From an uncultured Ruminococcus sp. (GTDB lineage: Bacteria > Bacillota > Clostridia > Oscillospirales > Ruminococcaceae), in contig UQKC01000023.1 of assembly GCA_900541495.1 (NCBI GenBank), positions 1-34,823 of the forward strand: 34,823 nucleotides of DNA. The letters run 5' to 3'. Of the stretch, positions 1 to 9,700 are shown piece after piece; within the stretch, counting starts at the first letter, position 1; every line of letters starts with the position of its first letter. The translations under genes were made by a program, and so were the position numbers. The notes under the pieces are model-generated. The model saw only the letters and a list, made by a program, of their open reading frames with translations. It was not told the DNA's origin and ran no database searches.

Positions 1-52
1 ATAAGAAATGTATGCGGATTTTCGAGCATACATTTCTTATGAAGACAGGTTC
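1..52. mobile_element. MITE family A, short palindromic copy (cut by window edge)
   Basis: The right end (CTTATGAAGACAGGTTC, ending at 52) is identical to the right terminal repeat of the two 161-bp copies at 13126-13286 and 29427-29587. The visible part lacks their ~100-bp core. Instead positions 1-40 form a perfect 15-bp hairpin (arms 1-15 and 26-40, 10-base loop). TAA at 53-55 fits the family's TNA target duplication; the left duplication lies outside the window. It sits just beyond the stop of the RodA-like gene and its hairpin may act in that gene's 3' region. Confidence 0.8.
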
Positions 53-88
53 TAATTTTGTGCAGCTTTTTCAAAATACTGACCTATG

Positions 89-1246
89 TCAATTCGCATC
101 ATAGAATACGCGGTAGTTCTTCTCCGAATGTGAGTAAACGCTCATTACCAAGCCGATGCTGATGAACATACTTATCATCGAAGTGCCGCCCTGGCTGATG
201 AACGGGAGCGGAACGCCGATAACGGGCATTACAACGAGCACCATTCCTATATTGAGTATGCAGTGGACGAATATCATCGCGAAAACGCCGATGCAGATGT
301 TTCTTCCAAGCTCGTCCTTGGCGATAGTTCCGTCTGCGACAATTTTAAGGCAGACATAAGCCATCACCGCAACTAGGGCAATACAGCCGATAAAGCCGAA
401 GCACTGACCCACGAATGTGAAGATGAAGTCGTTCTGAACATACGGCACGGGGACATATTCGTCAGCGTGAAGTCCCTTTCCGAAGAGCTGACCCGAGCCG
501 AGCGCTAGCCTGCCCCAATACTGCTGATAGAAAATATCGGCATACTGCGGGTCATTTATAGGGTCTTCCTGAAAAAGCACAAGGAAACGGTTCTTCTGAT
601 GCGGCTGCATTATCTTTTCCCATATAAACCAAATTCCGAACGGCGCGGCGATAAGAACGGGCAGGATATATTTCCACGAGATACCTGCGGCAAATATCAT
701 AAACGCGAATATCATAAGGAAAACAATAGCCGTTCCGTCATCGCCCTGCAAAATAACAAGCAGAACGGGTATTGCGCCGTGAACGCAGAGCAGCACCACA
801 TTCAGAAAGTGGTTGATGTTGTCCTTTACCTTGTCGAGATGCACGGCAAAGGTCATTATGAACGCAATTTTGAGGAACTCGGACGGCTGCATCGTCGTAA
901 AACCAATATCTATCCAGGCTCGGTCGTCAACGCCTTCGTGCGGCTGATAACCGAGCGAGGTGAACGTCAGCATCGTCAGACCCAGACACAGCGGAGCATA
1001 CAAAAACCACAGCTTTGTGAACCAATGGTAGTCCAGCCCCGACATTATCAGTGCTATCGCAGCACCCATACAGGAGGCGATGAACTGTATCTTATACATA
1101 CTTGTTTCCTTTGAAGTAACACCGTTCGTGACGAGCGTGTACATCATCAGCACGGAAAGCGCCGCCAGACCGCATACCGCGATAAACAAGCCCTTGTCCA
1201 GCTTGCGGAAATATCTCACCACAGCGCCGAATATCGTCTTTATCAT
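89..1246 (-). CDS. rodA: RodA/FtsW-type SEDS peptidoglycan glycosyltransferase
   Basis: A 385-residue polytopic membrane protein of the SEDS family, which polymerises lipid II into glycan strands at the cell membrane together with a class B PBP. Family marks visible: a WIDIG-x-TMQPSEFLK segment (about 111-127), the extracytoplasmic QNDFIF segment whose Asp273 matches the essential acidic residue of SEDS enzymes, and the C-terminal PLPFISQGGTSMI motif (a variant of PFLSYGG). The ATG at 1244-1246 follows an AAAGGA ribosome site. No PBP partner lies next to it, so RodA (elongation) is favoured over FtsW or SpoVE only on sequence flavour. It is divergent from the ATPase gene at 1440 and has its own promoter (1312-1340) with a hairpin in the 5' leader. 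Confidence 0.88.
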   Translation of the reverse strand: MIKTIFGAVVRYFRKLDKGLFIAVCGLAALSVLMMYTLVTNGVTSKETSMYKIQFIASCMGAAIALIMSGLDYHWFTKLWFLYAPLCLGLTMLTFTSLGYQPHEGVDDRAWIDIGFTTMQPSEFLKIAFIMTFAVHLDKVKDNINHFLNVVLLCVHGAIPVLLVILQGDDGTAIVFLMIFAFMIFAAGISWKYILPVLIAAPFGIWFIWEKIMQPHQKNRFLVLFQEDPINDPQYADIFYQQYWGRLALGSGQLFGKGLHADEYVPVPYVQNDFIFTFVGQCFGFIGCIALVAVMAYVCLKIVADGTIAKDELGRNICIGVFAMIFVHCILNIGMVLVVMPVIGVPLPFISQGGTSMISMFISIGLVMSVYSHSEKNYRVFYDAN

Positions 1247-1275
1247 AATAAAATTCCTTTATTTTGTCATTAAAA

Positions 1276-1297
1276 GCGGCACAAGGCTTTGTGCCGC
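1276..1297 (-). other. Hairpin in 5' leader of the RodA-like gene
   Basis: A perfect 9-bp stem GCGGCACAA/TTGTGCCGC with a 4-base loop lies between the promoter and the start codon. On the minus strand it is followed by TTTTAATG, so it could be a weak attenuator or an mRNA-stabilising 5' stem. There is no upstream minus-strand gene here that would need a terminator. Confidence 0.55.
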
Positions 1298-1311
1298 ACT
1301 TATTCTATTAT

Positions 1312-1340
1312 ATTATACAACAGAATTTACGGCTTTTCAA
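1312..1340 (-). promoter_or_regulatory. Promoter of the RodA-like gene
   Basis: On the minus strand TTGAAA (1335-1340), a 17-bp spacer, then TATAAT (1312-1317). The predicted start point is about 60 bases before the ATG. Confidence 0.65.
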
Positions 1341-1439
1341 TAGGTAATTCACAAAACCTGAAATTTTAACTTGACCTCAATAACTTTTCCTTCACCCGAA
1401 CGACAGCTTTACATAATATATATCAAAGGAGATGAGATA

Positions 1440-2495
1440 ATGAAAACATATTTCTTGGGCGGAAGCTCGCCGAGCGGATTTTCACCTGCATTCGGGGATG
1501 TTATTTCCGACACTGACAGCTTCACCTACATAATCAAGGGCGGACCCGGCACGGGAAAATCCTCGCTTATGAAAAAGCTTCTTGCCGAATTTGCCGATGA
1601 TGAAAACGAGCTGTATCTTTGCTCGTCCGACCCCGATTCAGCCGATATGGTCGTGCTGAAAAAGCAGAAAGTGAACTTTATCGACGGAACTGCTCCGCAC
1701 GTCTGCGATCCCGAATACCCCGGCGCGGTGCAGGAGATAGTCAATATGGGCGACTGCTGGGACGGTGACAAACTCCGTGCCTGCAAAGATGAACTTATCG
1801 CTGCCGACAGCGAATACAGGCAGTTCCACGCGCGCTGCCGAAAATGCCTTGCCGCGGCTGCAGCAGTTCTTGCCGATACGAGAGCTATCTCGGACAGCGC
1901 ACTTAACCTGCCGAAGCTTGACGGTTTTATAAAGCGGCTCGCTAAGAAAATTCTTCCTGCGAAAAGTGTCGGTGAGGGCAAACTTGTCTGCCGCAGGATA
2001 TCCGCTGTCACGCCGAAAGGCTACCTCACGCTTATCCCCGAGGGCGACACGATATATCTGCTCGGTGATGATTTTTACAGCGGTTCGGAGTATTTTCTGC
2101 GCAGCTTTGCTTCTCTCGCCGTAAAAAAAGGCTTGACCGCCGAGGTGAGCGTCTGCACTGTACACGCCGATGAATTCTTCGAGCATCTTCGCATACCCGA
2201 GCTTTCGATCTCGTTTATTTCCTCGAACCCGATAAACAGGACCGCGCCTGCCGAGAAAATTTTCGTCAATTTTGATCGTTTTTACGATAAGCAGATGCTT
2301 TTCGTGCGGAAAAATCGTCTGAAATTCAACAAGGCGGCGGCAAATGACCTCGTTGACGAAGCTGTTACTGCGCTGAAAAATGCCAAGGCTGCACATGATG
2401 AACTGGAAAAATTCTATATCGATGCGGTCGATTTTTCAAAATCAGAAAAAATTTACAAAACGCTTTGCAAAAAGATAAAGATAAGGAATAATTGA
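1440..2495 (+). CDS. P-loop ATPase of unknown function (PRK06851-like)
   Basis: A predicted cytosolic protein of 351 residues. A Walker A motif GGPGTGKS lies at residues 34-41, after a short N-terminal strand (YFLGGSSPSGF). It is followed by the CSSDPDSADMV and NFIDGTAPH segments typical of the PRK06851-type ATPases of Firmicutes, whose biological role is not established. A longer reading frame opens at 1371, but the ATG at 1440 is preceded by AAAGGAG at good spacing, so it was chosen. The YetF-like membrane protein gene follows 64 bases after the stop and probably shares the transcript, which ends at the terminator at 3268-3305. The partner or substrate cannot be told from sequence. Confidence 0.8.
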   Translation: MKTYFLGGSSPSGFSPAFGDVISDTDSFTYIIKGGPGTGKSSLMKKLLAEFADDENELYLCSSDPDSADMVVLKKQKVNFIDGTAPHVCDPEYPGAVQEIVNMGDCWDGDKLRACKDELIAADSEYRQFHARCRKCLAAAAAVLADTRAISDSALNLPKLDGFIKRLAKKILPAKSVGEGKLVCRRISAVTPKGYLTLIPEGDTIYLLGDDFYSGSEYFLRSFASLAVKKGLTAEVSVCTVHADEFFEHLRIPELSISFISSNPINRTAPAEKIFVNFDRFYDKQMLFVRKNRLKFNKAAANDLVDEAVTALKNAKAAHDELEKFYIDAVDFSKSEKIYKTLCKKIKIRNN

Positions 2496-2559
2496 AGCAC
2501 CTGCGCAAATGATAAGAGAAACGCCGAAATTTCGGCAAAAAAGAAAAGGGAATGTGAAA

Positions 2560-3237
2560 ATGGAAATTCTGAAAATAATCATAACATCTGCCGTTTCGCT
2601 GCTCGTGCTGTTTCTGCTGACAAAACTCATGGGCAGCAAGCAGGTGTCACAGCTGAATATGTTCGACTATATCGTCGGCATTTCCATAGGCTCTATCGCC
2701 GCGGAAATGGCGACAGAGCTTGATACGCCGATAAATTCGCTAACTGCAATGATAGTCTACGGTCTTATCGCGGCGGCGGTGTCGCTGATCTCGCAGAAAT
2801 CTGTCGGAGCGCGTAAAGTTCTGACGGGGAAGCCGCTTATCCTGCTCAACAACGGAAAATTCAACCGTGAGAATATGAAAAAAACGCGTATGGACCTGAA
2901 CGACTTCCTTATGCAGTGCCGCTCGCAGGGATATTTTGACATAAGCCAAATACAGACGGCTGTAATGGAGTTCAACGGCAGTCTGAGTATTCTTCCCATG
3001 GCAGCAAACCGCCCCATCACGCCGCAGGATATGAGTCTTTCCCCCCAGCAGGAGTATATGACGACCGCGATCATTCAGGACGGCGTTATAATTGAGGACA
3101 ACCTCAAGCACACGGGCAACAATTATATTTGGCTCAAAAAGCAGCTCTCGGAGCAGGGTCATAAAGCTCCCGAGGACGTTTTTCTCGCCGTTTGCGACAG
3201 CAATAATAAGCTGACGATATATGAGAGCGAAAATTGA
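2560..3237 (+). CDS. YetF/DUF421 family membrane protein
   Basis: A 225-residue protein with an N-terminal membrane region of about three segments (residues 1-75), including the family segment QLNMFDYIVGISIGSIAAEMA, then a soluble DUF421 domain (about 80-215) with the NFLMQCRSQGYFDISQIQ-like stretch. In Bacillus spores and cells the family (YetF, YrbG, YkjA) is membrane-bound and implicated in germination or stress; the molecular role is unclear. The start is set at 2560 because GGGA lies 8 bases upstream; the earlier ATG at 2509 has no ribosome site. It is downstream of the P-loop ATPase gene. Confidence 0.82.
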   Translation: MEILKIIITSAVSLLVLFLLTKLMGSKQVSQLNMFDYIVGISIGSIAAEMATELDTPINSLTAMIVYGLIAAAVSLISQKSVGARKVLTGKPLILLNNGKFNRENMKKTRMDLNDFLMQCRSQGYFDISQIQTAVMEFNGSLSILPMAANRPITPQDMSLSPQQEYMTTAIIQDGVIIEDNLKHTGNNYIWLKKQLSEQGHKAPEDVFLAVCDSNNKLTIYESEN

Positions 3238-3267
3238 CCACTTTATAATGCGCAATTTTGCTACACT

Positions 3268-3305
3268 AAAAAGGTACTGTCACAAAAATATGGCAGTACC
3301 TTTTT
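3268..3305. terminator. Bidirectional terminator between convergent genes
   Basis: A 12-bp inverted repeat AAAAAGGTACTG/CAGTACCTTTTT with a 14-base loop. It is T-rich on both strands and lies between the convergent YetF-like and GT39 genes. Confidence 0.85.
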
Positions 3306-3360
3306 ACTTTACACAAACAGTTATCTTTTAGGCTGTGCTTTTATTCATAAATTATTCCCC

Positions 3361-5637
3361 TTATTCAAACACCCAAGTCGGCAGCCATTCGAGCCAATGC
3401 ACATATTCCCTATCCGCCGCCGTTCCCGAGATAACGGGAAAAAACATTACAAACAGCGCAAGCGAAGCACACAAAAGCACACTGCCGCTTCGCATCGGCT
3501 TTTTCATTTGCATAAGGCTTGAACATATCATCGGGCAGAAAAGCGTTATACAAACGAAATACTGGTAGATGAACACCGTTCTGTGAATGAACAGCCACGG
3601 CATAAGCATTGACAAAAATGCAATTACAAGCACCCTTGACGTTTTGCTTTTTTTCACTCGCCAAAGGTAAAAATTATGCACGAACGCTGCCGAACCGACC
3701 AAGAGTATCAGCGGATTTCCAAAAGTAGCGACCGTGCTTACACTATCTTCCGCGGCAGCTCTGCAAGAATCAAGAAGCGACTGTTTGTCGATGAGCCATT
3801 CGTACCACTCGGACGAATACGGGTGAGAAGCCTTTGCCCCCGAATGATAGGAAAACATAGCCGCAGAGTTGGAAACGGCGTGTTCGATAAAGCTTTTGTC
3901 GGTATAAACTTCGCTGAACTGAATATACGAAAGGCTGTAAACTGCGGCAGGAATAATTATGAACGATAAAATGCACACCGCAAAAAGCCTTGAAAGCATC
4001 GGGATATTTTTCTTCACTCCGCCGTTTTCCGCACATTTTTTAAATACATCTGCGAAGAAAATAACTGCTATCCCGACCGCCGCGTAAACACCCGTCCACT
4101 TTGTCGAAACGGCAAGAGCCGTCGATACTCCGCAGAGGAACAGCCACACATACTGCTTTGCCGGCGCTTTCTCCCTCGTGAAGCAATACATAAAAAAGAA
4201 CATCATCAGTATGAAAAGCGCCGCGATAATGTCTATCGTCGCTATCCTTGAAAGCGTGTAATGCATAAATTCCGTGCAGAACAGCGCCGCTCCGATGAAA
4301 GCAATATCCTTTCTTCCCGAAATTTTTCGGCAGAAAAGATACATCAGCGGAACAACCAGCGTACCGCATACAGCCGAGGCGAACCTCCAACCGAACGGCG
4401 TCATTCCGAACGCTGCAATGCCGAGCGAAATTATCGTTTTTCCGAGCGGAGGGTGTGTGGTTTCATATATTGGCAGGTCGTTCAGAAATTCATAAGCCGT
4501 TCTGCCGTGGTAAATTTCATCGAACATCATTCCGTAATAATATGAATTGTATTCGGGGAAAAGCTCCTGCTCATCAAAAAGCTCCGGGTATTCCGCGCTG
4601 TTGACGGGCAATATCAACTTTCCGTCCGCACCGACAACGGCAATCTCATTAATATGGTATTCCTCAGCCTTTGTGAAAACAATGCCGATATAACGGGTCT
4701 TCCAGCTCATCGGGACGCTGTTCCAGCAATATGCCGTTTTCAGCTCCGCATCTTTTTCTGCCAACATCCACTCGTCCGTAACTTCGTTGAAAACGGACAG
4801 CGCGATATCCGCACCGCCTCTTCGCCCGAGGAAAAAGCTTAGATGCGATACTTTCGTATATTCTCCGAGGTCGAGAACTATCTCCCTATTTTCGTCCGAA
4901 AAATTCATCTGCGTTTGCGGTGCTTCAATACTTCCAAGTCGAAAGAAAACAGCCGCCGCATAAACCGCCGTCAGAACGAGCATCAGGATCAGATCTTTTA
5001 TGCCGAATTTTTCATAAACGGAAGCAATAGAATTTTCAATATCAGAAGTTGCTTTTTTGATATTTATTCTGTCTTTCAAGAAGAATTTATTTCTAACTGC
5101 AAGAACTAAAGTCAAAACTAACGCAATGATTCCTGCCGAAATAAGTATCGTGAAGCATTTTTCACGGAAGCTTACAGCTAAAAGCGCAAGATAGATTCCA
5201 CACGTCAGCAGGATATATCCGTTGAGCAAGTGTGAATCTGTCCGACCGCGATTTTTTACAAAAAAATATGCAAAAGCAAGCATCGTCGCGACAAAAAGTG
5301 AAACCAAAATAAGCCGCAAATCGCCGCTCGCCGTCCCGACAACGGAAAGCGGAGCGAACATATACAGTGCCGCCGCAGTTTTGCCTGCTTTTGTGCCGAA
5401 CTTCTTATAAAAAACGAAAAAAACCATTGCAAGTATGAGCGCATCAGCCGCCAATGCAATGTAATTTTCAGCCGTCCTGTTTTCTGTCATAAAAAGAGGG
5501 CAAAGCCTGGTCAGCGTAAAAAAAACAATCATTTCAAAAGCTGTATATCCGCCGAAAGTGCCGCTGTCAAGCTTTTTCTTCAACAGGAAGAAATATATCA
5601 CACACGCGATGCCCGTGTAAACAAGCACTGATATCAA
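3361..5637 (-). CDS. PMT-like membrane glycosyltransferase (GT39) with a discoidin-like loop domain
   Basis: A polytopic protein of about 758 residues. The core resembles dolichyl-phosphate-mannose protein mannosyltransferases, which move a sugar from a polyprenyl-phosphate donor to extracytoplasmic acceptors. Visible: MMFDEIYHGRTA with the family Asp-Glu pair (about 373-374), then THPPLGK (395-400), then many membrane segments. About six or seven extra N-terminal segments precede a soluble stretch (about 245-340: VLDLGEY..., W, RYIGIVF, INEIAVVG) that looks like a discoidin/F5-8 type beta-sandwich. The frame stays open to a TTG at 5703, but that codon has no ribosome site and overlaps a candidate -35. 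The TTG at 5637 follows GGGGGCGGCGG; GTG at 5628 is also possible. It is divergent from the GT2 gene likely to make its lipid donor. Confidence 0.82.
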   Translation of the reverse strand: MISVLVYTGIACVIYFFLLKKKLDSGTFGGYTAFEMIVFFTLTRLCPLFMTENRTAENYIALAADALILAMVFFVFYKKFGTKAGKTAAALYMFAPLSVVGTASGDLRLILVSLFVATMLAFAYFFVKNRGRTDSHLLNGYILLTCGIYLALLAVSFREKCFTILISAGIIALVLTLVLAVRNKFFLKDRINIKKATSDIENSIASVYEKFGIKDLILMLVLTAVYAAAVFFRLGSIEAPQTQMNFSDENREIVLDLGEYTKVSHLSFFLGRRGGADIALSVFNEVTDEWMLAEKDAELKTAYCWNSVPMSWKTRYIGIVFTKAEEYHINEIAVVGADGKLILPVNSAEYPELFDEQELFPEYNSYYYGMMFDEIYHGRTAYEFLNDLPIYETTHPPLGKTIISLGIAAFGMTPFGWRFASAVCGTLVVPLMYLFCRKISGRKDIAFIGAALFCTEFMHYTLSRIATIDIIAALFILMMFFFMYCFTREKAPAKQYVWLFLCGVSTALAVSTKWTGVYAAVGIAVIFFADVFKKCAENGGVKKNIPMLSRLFAVCILSFIIIPAAVYSLSYIQFSEVYTDKSFIEHAVSNSAAMFSYHSGAKASHPYSSEWYEWLIDKQSLLDSCRAAAEDSVSTVATFGNPLILLVGSAAFVHNFYLWRVKKSKTSRVLVIAFLSMLMPWLFIHRTVFIYQYFVCITLFCPMICSSLMQMKKPMRSGSVLLCASLALFVMFFPVISGTAADREYVHWLEWLPTWVFE

Positions 5638-5674
5638 ACCGCCGCCCCCTTTTTTTACGATGTTATCTTTTACA

Positions 5675-5703
5675 AGTATATCACATTTATGAACGAAAGA
5701 CAA
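5675..5703 (-). promoter_or_regulatory. Candidate promoter of the GT39 gene
   Basis: On the minus strand TTGTCT (5698-5703), a 17-bp spacer, TATACT (5675-5680). A second candidate, TTGTCA (5724-5729) with TATATT (5702-5707), shares five bases with the -35 of the divergent GT2 promoter. Both place the transcript start downstream of the TTG at 5703, supporting the later start codon. Confidence 0.5.
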
Positions 5704-5722
5704 TATATTTTTTAAAACTATA

Positions 5723-5751
5723 TTGACAAAGTCATCATGTTACTTTATAAT
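5723..5751 (+). promoter_or_regulatory. Consensus promoter of the GT2 gene
   Basis: TTGACA (5723-5728), exactly 17 bp, then TATAAT (5746-5751): a perfect match to the housekeeping sigma-factor consensus, 25 bases before the ATG. Confidence 0.85.
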
Positions 5752-5776
5752 TTTTTTATAAGAAAGGACGTAAAAA

Positions 5777-6742
5777 ATGATACCTGTTTTATATATAGTA
5801 GTCCCCTGCTTTAATGAAGAAGCAGTTCTGCCGCTGACATCGGAGAGTTTTCTCGGTGAGCTTTTGTCGCTTATCCAAAAAGAAAAAATAAGTCCCGAGA
5901 GCCGCGTGCTTTTCGTCGATGACGGAAGTACGGACGGCACTTGGCGGCTCATAAAATCGCTATCAGAGCAGGACGAACACTTCTGCGGAATAAGCCTCAG
6001 CCGCAACTACGGACATCAGAACGCACTATTTGCGGGGCTTATGGAAGTGCGTGAGCACTGCGACATTACAATTTCCATAGACTGCGACGGGCAGGACGAT
6101 ATCTCCGCCGCCGAAAAAATGATCGATGAATATCAAAACGGCTCGGAGGTCGTTTACGGCGTGAGAAACAGCCGTGACAGTGACACTTTTTTCAAGCGTT
6201 TCACCGCCGAGAGTTTTTACAAACTGCTCGAAACAATGGGCGCAGAGGTGGTTTTTAACCACGCCGATTACAGACTTGTTTCGTCAAAAGTGCTTGACGG
6301 ACTTTCGCAGTTTCACGAAGAAAATCTCTATCTTCGGGGAATTTTCCCTCTCATCGGCTTCAAAAGCAGTACCGTAGAGTATCAGCGGCGCGAAAGGCTT
6401 GCAGGGAAAACGCATTATCCCCTGCGGAAAATGGCGGCGCTCGCAGTTGACGGCGTAACGAGCCTTAGTGTAAAACCGCTCCGAATCATAACCGTGCTTG
6501 GACTTATCATCTCGGTCATAAGCTTCATCGGAACGATATGGGCGTTCGTTATGCACTGCATCGGTTCGACGGTTGACGGTTGGGCGAGTGTGACCTGTAT
6601 CGTCTGCTTTCTTGGAGGAATTCAGCTTGTGAGCCTTGGCGTTATCGGCGAATACATCGGCAAAATTTATATGGAAGTCAAGGGTCGTCCACGATACATA
6701 ATTTCCGAACGGACGAATGGAAAAACGACTATACGCAAATAG
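5777..6742 (+). CDS. Polyprenyl-phosphate glycosyltransferase (GT2, DPM1/GtrB-like)
   Basis: A 321-residue protein. The N-terminal GT-A domain has IVVPCFNEE (7-15), LFVDDGSTDGT (about 46-56) and a SIDCDGQDD motif carrying the metal-binding acidic residues. Two membrane segments follow near the C terminus (about 235-255 and 270-290), then GEYIGKIYMEVKGRP. This layout is that of enzymes moving a hexose from a nucleotide sugar to undecaprenyl phosphate on the cytosolic face. The ATG at 5777 follows AGAAAGGA. It is divergent from a GT39 enzyme that would use such a lipid-linked sugar on the outer face, so the two probably form one protein- or polymer-glycosylation pathway. Sugar identity cannot be read from sequence. 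Confidence 0.88.
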   Translation: MIPVLYIVVPCFNEEAVLPLTSESFLGELLSLIQKEKISPESRVLFVDDGSTDGTWRLIKSLSEQDEHFCGISLSRNYGHQNALFAGLMEVREHCDITISIDCDGQDDISAAEKMIDEYQNGSEVVYGVRNSRDSDTFFKRFTAESFYKLLETMGAEVVFNHADYRLVSSKVLDGLSQFHEENLYLRGIFPLIGFKSSTVEYQRRERLAGKTHYPLRKMAALAVDGVTSLSVKPLRIITVLGLIISVISFIGTIWAFVMHCIGSTVDGWASVTCIVCFLGGIQLVSLGVIGEYIGKIYMEVKGRPRYIISERTNGKTTIRK

Positions 6743-6780
6743 AAAACGGCAGCTTCCCGAACATGGATAGCTGCCGTTTT
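6743..6780. terminator. Bidirectional terminator
   Basis: A 12-bp inverted repeat AAAACGGCAGCT/AGCTGCCGTTTT with a 14-base loop, between the convergent GT2 and lacZ genes. Confidence 0.88.
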
Positions 6781-6787
6781 TATAGAT

Positions 6788-9700
6788 TTATTCAACCTCA
6801 ATATGGAAATTCGCCGAAATTTCAGGCAGCGGCAGACGGTATTTCTCCGCAAGCGCAGGACCGCAGGCATTTGAGCCTACTCCTGCCATTTGACTGTCGA
6901 TGCAGACAACACTGCTTCCGCACTTTTCAAGCTCAAAATTATGCTTCTTTTCCGCAAGCTCCTCCTCGGTATATTCCGAAGCATTGAACGAAAAGCTTTC
7001 GCCCGAAGTGAACTTAACGCTCGTTTCTCCGTCCGAAATAAGCATATATTTGCAGCCGAAGTGCGAACCGTTTTCCTGCGGACGAATATAGTCCTCGTGC
7101 AGTTCAGCGACCGACGCTGTGAAATTTCCGATGTAGTCGGCGCGGTGCTTATCGCAGTAGCTTTCGCATGGACCATAGCCGAAATAGTCAACTCTGTCGA
7201 ATCCTTTCGGCATAAAAAATCTTATTCCGAAGCGCGGCAGGAACGTTACCTTGTTCGAGAATTCCGCATCGCATTTTATGTCAAGACCGTTTGCGGAAAC
7301 GAGATACTTCACGTCCATATATGCGAACGGCTGATGAATACTCCAGCCAAACGACTGGCGAAGCAAAATTTCTGCACCATCGGCAGTTCTTTCGACCGTC
7401 ACACCGTAATTTCTGACCGTGTAGTCATTGAGGTGTGCTCTGTACCAGTCGGCTTTCATAACGTCATTGTCAACGGGTGCACGGAAGAAGTTGAAATACA
7501 GCGGCTTTTCGAGCAATTCTTTTCCGCCGGATTTTATCGAATCGAACGCTGACAGACGTTTATTGAAGTGATATGAAACCTCGCCGACGCTGATATTTAC
7601 GAAGAAAATTTCGTCCTCAATGTTTATCTCAGCGGAATTTTTTGGCTTTTCCGAAAGCTTGGTTTCGTCACAAAGCTTCAACTGGTCGAAGCAGACTTCA
7701 TAACCCTTTTCGCAGTAGGAAGTGTCAGCCTTTGACGTGAAGATGAAGCGAATATAGCTTTCTTCGCTGCGCTTTTCTGCGGCTTCGGGGACGAAAAATT
7801 CAGCTGTTCCCCTTGGCAAAAGCGTAAAGTCGGCCTTGCCCGATGCCGAAATCCCGCCGTCAAATGTTATTTCATAGCGACAGTCGAAAAGCTCGTCAGC
7901 CTTTGAAAAATCGAGATAGCTTCTGAAGATGAATTTTCCGTCAGCTTCGCCCTTTTCAACACGGACAGGACGGTAGACCTGCTTCACTTCGAGCAGACCG
8001 GTGTGTGGTGTTCTGTCGGGATAGGTCAGCGCGTCCATACAGAAGTTGCCGTCATTGTGCTTTTCGCCGAAATCTCCGCCGTAGCCGTACTTAGGCTTTC
8101 CGTCAGCAGTTGTGCCGAGAATACAAGCGTGGTCGCTCCATTCCCACACGAAGCCGCCGATAAAACGTTCGCTTGAATAGAAAGCTTCGTGATAATCTTC
8201 AAGGTCGCCGGGGCCGTTTCCCATTGCGTGGCAGTATTCGCAAAGCACGAACGGGCGGTGCTCGTCCTTGTTATCAAGGAAGCCTTTCATTCCGTTTATG
8301 TCCCAGTACATTCCCGAAACAACGTCAAGAATATCGAGTGGAGTTTCGTCAAGGCGGTGAGTGCTTTCGTAATGCACAAGCCTTGTATCATCGAGCAATT
8401 TTACAAGCTTCGCAGAAGCAAGCATATTTTCGCCGTAGCCGCTCTCGTTTCCGAGCGACCAGAACACAACGCACGGGCGGTTTATGTCACGCTTCACAAG
8501 CGATTCCGCACGGTCGCAGATCGCCGTCCTGAAACGCTCATCGCAGGCAAGCATCGCGATTCCGCAATAGCTGTTTTCGGCGCTCCACTTGAAGTCGTTG
8601 TAGACTTCAACACAGCCGTGCGACTCCATATCCGCTTCGTCGATAACATAAAGTCCGTACTCATCGCAAAGCTGATAGAACAGCGGTGAATTCGGATAAT
8701 GCGATGTTCTCACGGCGTTGATGTTGTGCTTTTTCATAAGAATGATGTCTTTTTTCATCTGCTCGTAAGAAGCATAATAACCCGTTTCGGGGTAGCTGTC
8801 GTGGCGGTTCACGCCGAGGAATTTCACAGCTTTGCCGTTTATTTTCATAACGCCGTCACGAACGCAGATGTTTCTGAAGCCAACCTTTTCACCTATCGTT
8901 TCTTCGCCTGCGTTGATTTTCAGCGAATAAAGATGCGGATTTTCAGCCGACCAAAGCTTCGGAGCATCAACTTCAATGCTTACCGTTTCGCCGTCCTTTG
9001 CCGAGAAATTTGCAAGCTTATTTTCGCCGTCATAAAGCTCGGCTTCAACGTCACAGCCGCAAGGTGCAAAGATAAGCTTTGCCGAAGAATTATCGTCCGA
9101 CAGTTCGGTTTTTACAACATAATTTTCAAGGCGTTTTTCGGGGCGCGAGAGAACATATACATCGCGGAAAATTCCCGATAATCTGAACTTGTCCTGATCT
9201 TCGAGATATGTTCCGTCACACCATTTCAGAACTGCCGCAGTTATGGTGTTTTCACCCTCGTGCAGAAGCGAAGTTATATCGAACTCCGAAGTGCTGTGCG
9301 AAACCTGCGAATAACCTGCAAATTCGCCGTTGATATAAAGGTAAATACAGCTGTCAACGCCCTCAAAAACAAGAATTTTTCTCATTCCGTCTGATTTATG
9401 ATCATAGCTTCGGCTGTAAACTCCTACGGGGATATCATCGGGTACGAACGGCGGATCGAATGGTATCGGGTAGCAGACGTTCGTGTACTGCGGCTTGTCA
9501 TAGCCGTGAAGCTGCCAGTTTGACGGAACGGGTATCGTTTCCGTGAACGGCACGGAAACAAAATCGTCCTCCAAGTCGATGATGCTGTCGTAATAGCGGA
9601 AGTTCCATTCGCCGTTGAGAAGCTCGAAGCGCTCCGACTTTTCCCTGCTTTCAAACGGGTTCTGCGCCTTTGCAAATGGGATAAAGTAGCAATGCTTTCC

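Noticed and set aside
5701..5703. TTG at 5703 as start of the GT39 gene
   Set aside because: No ribosome site, and it overlaps predicted promoter elements so it would not be in the transcript.
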